Source: Lachnospiraceae bacterium (GTDB taxonomy: Bacteria; Bacillota; Clostridia; Lachnospirales; Lachnospiraceae). Taken from it: DNA of 11,685 bases. The stretch covers positions 1 to 11,685 of the forward strand of contig JAGCRJ010000351.1 of assembly GCA_017964745.1 (NCBI GenBank). Reading direction: 5' to 3'. The translations under genes were made by a program, and so were the position numbers. Shown one piece after another: positions 7,779 through 11,685 of the stretch; position 1 is the first letter of the stretch, and each line of letters starts with the position of its first letter. The notes below the pieces were generated by a model. The model was not told where the DNA came from, made no database searches, and worked only from the letters and a program-made list of their open reading frames with translations.

Positions 7779-8538
7779 ATTTATGAAGCACGAAATACTC
7801 GTTCAGTTTCTCGAGCAGTTCCGCTTTCTGGATATTTTTAAGGAAATAACCTTCGGGACGGAGCGATACGACCTTCATGACACTCTCTTTATCTCCTTTT
7901 CCCGTAAGGAACATAACGGGGATCGACTTGGTCTCCTCATCATTGCGGAGCATCTCAAGGACCTGGGGACCGCTGGTTATGGGCATCTCATGATCGAGCA
8001 GGATAAGATCGACCTTGTTCTTGCCCAGCCATTTGATCGCCTGCAGACCGGAATTGGCCATATATACCTTGTATGTTCCCCTGAGCCATTCTCTTACAAG
8101 TCCGAGATAACCGGGATCGTCGTCAACGATCAGGATGCTCTTTCTGAACTCACCGGAATCGAGCTTATTGAGATATTCGGTAACGGATTTGACAAACATC
8201 TCATTGTCGACCGGACGGAAAAATGTGGAACAGATAAGGTCACCCGGCATATTGTCTGTGACAAATGCCACGTCGGAATGATCTCCTATGACCGTCATGC
8301 GGATATCCTTTTCCTCAAGGATATCCTTAAGGAAATGCAGAACATCCTTGGGCGGCTGGTAACCGTCCTCCATGAAAAGAACTATGAGCGAAGTGTTGTC
8401 ATCAACCGCAGGATTGATGCTGTTGATATCAAAGGGAACAAAGCTGCATTCAACATTTGCGTCCTTCAGTTTTTTCAGGAGCACCCTTACGATGAAGGAT
8501 TCTTTTTCGCCTGTAAGGATCATATTGGACCTGCTCAT
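7777..8538 (-). CDS. Tandem receiver-domain response regulator without output domain
   Basis: 253 residues. The C-terminal half (about 132-250) is a canonical CheY-type receiver: acidic cluster Asp139-Asp140-Asp141, phospho-acceptor Asp182 in LLDHEMP, switch Thr212 in FLTGKG and Lys234 in GYFLKNI. The N-terminal half (about 4-125) has receiver-like alternation of strands and helices and ends with a FRPVDNEMF segment like the usual KP-turn, but lacks the acidic pair and a clear phospho-Asp, so it reads as a pseudo-receiver. No DNA-binding, cyclase or other output domain follows, so the protein should act by protein contact. ATG overlaps the kinase TGA by 4 nt (ATGA) and is preceded by GGAGG, and the HD-GYP-like gene begins 10 nt after its stop. 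The placement suggests it takes phosphate from the kinase's Hpt domain and controls the membrane HD-GYP-like protein; that link is inferred. Confidence 0.9.
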   Translation of the reverse strand: MSRSNMILTGEKESFIVRVLLKKLKDANVECSFVPFDINSINPAVDDNTSLIVLFMEDGYQPPKDVLHFLKDILEEKDIRMTVIGDHSDVAFVTDNMPGDLICSTFFRPVDNEMFVKSVTEYLNKLDSGEFRKSILIVDDDPGYLGLVREWLRGTYKVYMANSGLQAIKWLGKNKVDLILLDHEMPITSGPQVLEMLRNDEETKSIPVMFLTGKGDKESVMKVVSLRPEGYFLKNIQKAELLEKLNEYFVLHK

Positions 8539-11500
8539 ATAAGTTCCTCCATCTTATCCCAGTCAAATGTTTTAAGAAGCAATGTCAGCTGCCTGATCTT
8601 TTCCTTATCCTCTTTGGGAAGTCTGTACTGCCTAAGGTCGCCTATGATCATCTCGACGGAATCATAATCCATCTGCGGAATGACCTCTCTGAGCGCTTCG
8701 TATGCTCCTTTGAGCTCATCCTCGGGGATAGGCTCCTTGCCTTCGTCATCGTCATCCTTCTTAAGTCTCGAAAGCTTATCCTTGAATCCGGTGTAATCCT
8801 CCAGAAGCTTTCCGGAATGTCCCATGATATAATCGATATCCTGCTTATTGCCCGCTTCTTCGAGACTGTAGCAAAGGTTCGAAAGATCGAGGGCACCGAT
8901 TATCCTTGCTGATGTTTTGAGGGCATGTACCTTGATGGTAAACAGCCTTATATTCCTGCTGTCGAGTGAATCCCTGAGTACCTTGATATTGCCGTCTATG
9001 GTATCAAAGAAGAGATTCAGCGAGAAAATGTACTGTGATATTCCGCCGGAATTCCTGATTCCCTCTTCGGCATCCACTCCCTCGGTATCATAGATCCAGA
9101 GCATATCTTCGGGCATCTCGGTGAGTTCTTCGATATACTCGTTCTTTTCTGCCTTCATCATCATCTCTTCGGGGATGTGACGCATGATGGTCTTTTCAAG
9201 TGTCTCACTGTCTATGGGCTTGGACAGATAACCGTTGAAGCCCTTGGATCTGTAGAAGTCCTCTCCTGCTGTCGCATTTGCGGTAAGTGCATAAACGGGA
9301 AGATCGGGATAGCTTTCCCTTATCTTCTCAAGAGTCTCTATACCGTCCATTCCGGGCATCATATGGTCGAGCAGAACCACATTGAACCTGGTTGTCCTGA
9401 TCTTCTCAAGACATTCTTCTCCACTCTCGGCTGTCGTTACGAATACCCTGGTGGGTTTGAGCAGTCCGCGGATAACGCTGAGGTTCATCGGATTGTCATC
9501 GACTACGAGAACATCCGCATCGGGTGCAACGAACTGTGCAACATAAGGTCCCTTTACACCGGTCTCTTCACGCTCGGTAAATATACCGATGGGCTTATCG
9601 TCGACAATCTTCTGGGTAACGGTAAATATGAACTCGGAGCCTTCACCGTAAGTACTCTCAACAACAAGATCTCCGCCGAGGAGCTGTGCGAAACGCTTGG
9701 AAATATCAAGTCCGAGTCCGGTTCCCTGAATACCGGAATTCTTTTCCTCATCAAGTCTTTCATATGCGGTGAAGAGTTTGTCCATATCCTCTTCCCTGAT
9801 GCCTATGCCGGTATCCTTTACGGAGAATCTGAGATTAACCTCATCATCGGTCCTCGATTCTATGGAAGCATTAAGTGAGAAGCCGCCGTTTTCAGTATAC
9901 TTGACCGCATTTGTAAGAAGGTTGAGAACGATCTGCTTGATCTTACCCGCATCTCCGTAAAGACGTGTGGGCAGTATCTCGTCAATGCACACGTCAAATG
10001 AAAGCTCTTTCTCGATGCTTCTTACACGGATCATGGAAACGATCGAGCGAAGAAGCTCCTGTACGTCATACTCCAGCTCAACGGGATGCATCTTGCCGGA
10101 TTCGATCTTGGACATATCGAGCAGGTCGTTGATCAGTCCGAGAAGCGACTCCGATGCATTCCTTATATCAAGGGCATAGTTTACGACATTGAGGAAATAG
10201 TTCTTGGGAACGCCTGCTGCATCTTCCCTGAGTATCATCTCATCCATACCCATAATGGTATTGATGGGAGTTCTGATCTCGTGGCTCATGTTGGCAAGGA
10301 ATCGGCTCTTTGCGGAATTCGCCCTCTCGGCTTCGTCCTTGGCATTCCTTATCTCATCATACTGTCTGCTTATGAGTGTGATCTTAACGACTCTCCATAC
10401 GACAAATCCCGAAACGATCGCAAGCAGCACGAGCAAAAGAAGTCTTATGATGAGAAGCTCCGTGAAACGTGGCTTTTTGACTATGTCAAATGTCTGATCC
10501 ATGCGGACACGCCCGGTCCTGCTGTCCAGGATCTCTATATGAAGGGTATAATTTCCGTATTTTAATCTTGTATATTCAAGAGGTGTGATGGAATTCCTGG
10601 GTGCGGTAATTCCGTCATCACCCGCTCCTTCAAGATAGATATGCACGAGCGGATTAGTCATGGAATAATCCATAACCGAGGTGGTGATGACGATACGGCC
10701 GTCGGATGCGGGTATCATGTATTTTCCGTTCTCATCCGGTATGACTTTCTCATCATCACAATAGATCGAAGCAAGCGCAACCTTTACATCGGTATCACCG
10801 CGGTAGAAATTATTGATATTGACGCAGCTTACTCCGTCTCTTCCGGAAATATACAGATTTCCGTACCCGTCGAGGGCACTGTAGGAATTACTTGTGGGTA
10901 TGGATGTAAGTCCGTTCGCATTCGTGTAAAGATCGTATTCACGGATATCATCATTCAGCATATCCTCGATCTTCACACAATAAACACCGTATGATGAAAG
11001 GATCCATGCATCGCCCTTATCATCAAAGTACATATCATAGTTATTGTTATAAGGGAACGAGGTGATCTCGTGTATGCGTCCGTCCCTTATGAATTCGATC
11101 GAGTTGGAAGTGATTATCCAGTAAACATCCCTTTCTTCATCATGAATTATTCTCATGATGACATCACTTGTAAGGCCGTCTTCACGGCCGAGTCTGACAA
11201 CATGATCCTGAGCTATCTCATATACGCCGTCTCCGTCCGTTCCGACATATACAAGTCCGAAATTACCCTCTGCTACGGTAAGGAATACCGTGTTCCTGAC
11301 ATCCTCGGATGCACCGACAACCCTTGTGACTTCAAAGTCCCTGATATATGCAAGACCGCCGTTCGATCCGACGAGCATGGAACCGTCGGAAGCTTCGACC
11401 AAGCACCTTATCTCATTGCTCGGAAGGCCGTCCGCCGTGGTGATACTCCTTATCTCTCCGCTGACGGTCTGTACAACGACACCGAGATCGTGATTATAGA

Positions 11501-11685
11501 CGGCGATCCAGAGATTTCCTTTCGAATCTTCCTTTATGCATCTGATCCTGGCATCACCGATGTATTCGGTCAGATCGTTTTCTATGGGATGCCAGTTTCT
11601 GTCGAGAATGAAAAGTCCGTTTCCCGTTCCGACATATAAGAATCCCTTATGGAAAGCCGTCGCATTTACAACATAGCCCTCGATA
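8535..11685 (-). CDS. Hybrid sensor histidine kinase: beta-propeller, Y_Y_Y, HisKA-HATPase, receiver, Hpt; N-terminus cut by window edge
   Basis: The frame stays open from the TGA at 8537-8535 to the right edge, giving 1,049 visible residues (residue 1 = codon at 11684-11682). A TTG at 11402 is an internal codon, because 94 further upstream codons continue the propeller pattern. Residues ~1-310 hold two-component-regulator propeller repeats (FLYVGTGNGLFIL, NLWIAV, MLVGSNGGLAYI, LVYVGTDGDGVYEI, NLYISGRDGV, with DGLPSNE and DGLTSD turns). A Y_Y_Y-like domain follows, then one membrane segment (about 10395-10462) and a short helix. The kinase core has His468 in SHEIRTP, the N box NLLTNAVKY, DTGIGI and GTGLGL. 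The receiver has the VVDDN pair, Asp773 in VLLDHMMPG and a SKP lysine. The Hpt domain has His920 in KVHALKTSAR. An acidic stretch (DDDDE) then leads to a helical tail of about 65 residues of unknown role. Propeller and Y_Y_Y should be outside the membrane; sugars are common cues for this family, but the ligand here is unknown. The signal peptide and promoter lie beyond the window. Confidence 0.93.
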   Translation of the reverse strand, partial: IEGYVVNATAFHKGFLYVGTGNGLFILDRNWHPIENDLTEYIGDARIRCIKEDSKGNLWIAVYNHDLGVVVQTVSGEIRSITTADGLPSNEIRCLVEASDGSMLVGSNGGLAYIRDFEVTRVVGASEDVRNTVFLTVAEGNFGLVYVGTDGDGVYEIAQDHVVRLGREDGLTSDVIMRIIHDEERDVYWIITSNSIEFIRDGRIHEITSFPYNNNYDMYFDDKGDAWILSSYGVYCVKIEDMLNDDIREYDLYTNANGLTSIPTSNSYSALDGYGNLYISGRDGVSCVNINNFYRGDTDVKVALASIYCDDEKVIPDENGKYMIPASDGRIVITTSVMDYSMTNPLVHIYLEGAGDDGITAPRNSITPLEYTRLKYGNYTLHIEILDSRTGRVRMDQTFDIVKKPRFTELLIIRLLLLVLLAIVSGFVVWRVVKITLISRQYDEIRNAKDEAERANSAKSRFLANMSHEIRTPINTIMGMDEMILREDAAGVPKNYFLNVVNYALDIRNASESLLGLINDLLDMSKIESGKMHPVELEYDVQELLRSIVSMIRVRSIEKELSFDVCIDEILPTRLYGDAGKIKQIVLNLLTNAVKYTENGGFSLNASIESRTDDEVNLRFSVKDTGIGIREEDMDKLFTAYERLDEEKNSGIQGTGLGLDISKRFAQLLGGDLVVESTYGEGSEFIFTVTQKIVDDKPIGIFTEREETGVKGPYVAQFVAPDADVLVVDDNPMNLSVIRGLLKPTRVFVTTAESGEECLEKIRTTRFNVVLLDHMMPGMDGIETLEKIRESYPDLPVYALTANATAGEDFYRSKGFNGYLSKPIDSETLEKTIMRHIPEEMMMKAEKNEYIEELTEMPEDMLWIYDTEGVDAEEGIRNSGGISQYIFSLNLFFDTIDGNIKVLRDSLDSRNIRLFTIKVHALKTSARIIGALDLSNLCYSLEEAGNKQDIDYIMGHSGKLLEDYTGFKDKLSRLKKDDDDEGKEPIPEDELKGAYEALREVIPQMDYDSVEMIIGDLRQYRLPKEDKEKIRQLTLLLKTFDWDKMEELI
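8546..8550 (-). promoter_or_regulatory. Strong ribosome binding site of the receiver gene inside the kinase 3' end
   Basis: GGAGG on the minus strand lies 7 nt before the receiver ATG (8538) and is read as part of the last kinase codons. With the ATGA overlap this points to coupled translation and matched amounts of kinase and receiver. Confidence 0.7.

Noticed and set aside
7783..8667. 294-codon plus-strand open frame opposite the tandem receiver
   Set aside because: It lies fully antisense to a receiver gene with all key residues in place, has no recognisable domain and no convincing ribosome site; it reflects codon composition of the real gene.
9177..9878. 233-codon plus-strand open frame opposite the kinase
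   Set aside because: It is antisense to the HATPase and receiver domains of the hybrid kinase, with no domain signature of its own.
11400..11402. TTG at 11402 as the start of the hybrid kinase
   Set aside because: The frame continues upstream to the window edge and those codons encode further propeller repeats, so the TTG is an internal Leu codon and the gene is truncated by the window.

Overview
The window looks like chromosomal DNA of a Gram-positive anaerobe of class Clostridia, most likely Lachnospiraceae. This rests on the fused 2-hydroxyacyl-CoA-dehydratase-activase-type protein, the rhomboid-like membrane protein ending in Arg-His-Lys, the hybrid histidine kinase with a beta-propeller sensor, AGGAG/GGAGG ribosome sites and canonical TTG-17-TATAAT-type promoters. 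No phage, transposon, CRISPR or RNA gene was seen. The family-level placement is an inference from recognised protein types, not a database result.

Layout. Positions 1-821 (minus strand) hold the 5' part of a rhomboid-like membrane protein gene. It starts at TTG, leaves the window at the left edge, and is easily missed because neither an ATG start nor a stop codon is present. Positions 822-1042 are a divergent promoter region with one good sigma-A-type promoter on each strand. Positions 1043-5326 (plus strand) encode a very large protein of about 1,427 residues with two ATPase-activator (HgdC-like) domains, a cysteine-rich linker and DUF2229/HgdB-like reductase-type domains. It ends at a strong hairpin (5331-5357) that can terminate transcription from both sides. 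Positions 5394-11685 (minus strand) carry a compact three-gene signalling operon that converges on the same terminator.

The operon, in transcription order, is: (i) a hybrid histidine kinase with extracytoplasmic beta-propeller, Y_Y_Y domain, one membrane segment, HisKA/HATPase, receiver, Hpt and an unassigned helical tail, whose N-terminus lies beyond the right edge; (ii) a 253-residue tandem receiver protein without an output domain, overlapping the kinase gene by 4 nt (ATGA); (iii) a 790-residue protein with about seven membrane segments, a degenerate HD-GYP domain and a C-terminal region with an internally repeated segment, 10 nt downstream. The kinase has a full His-Asp-His relay, and the second receiver of the next gene product is a plausible final phospho-acceptor. 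The third gene is then the likely effector. Its HD-GYP domain has lost nearly all metal ligands, so if it signals it probably does so by binding or conformation rather than by hydrolysing cyclic di-GMP. This operon and the single-chain activase/reductase are the most interesting parts of the window.
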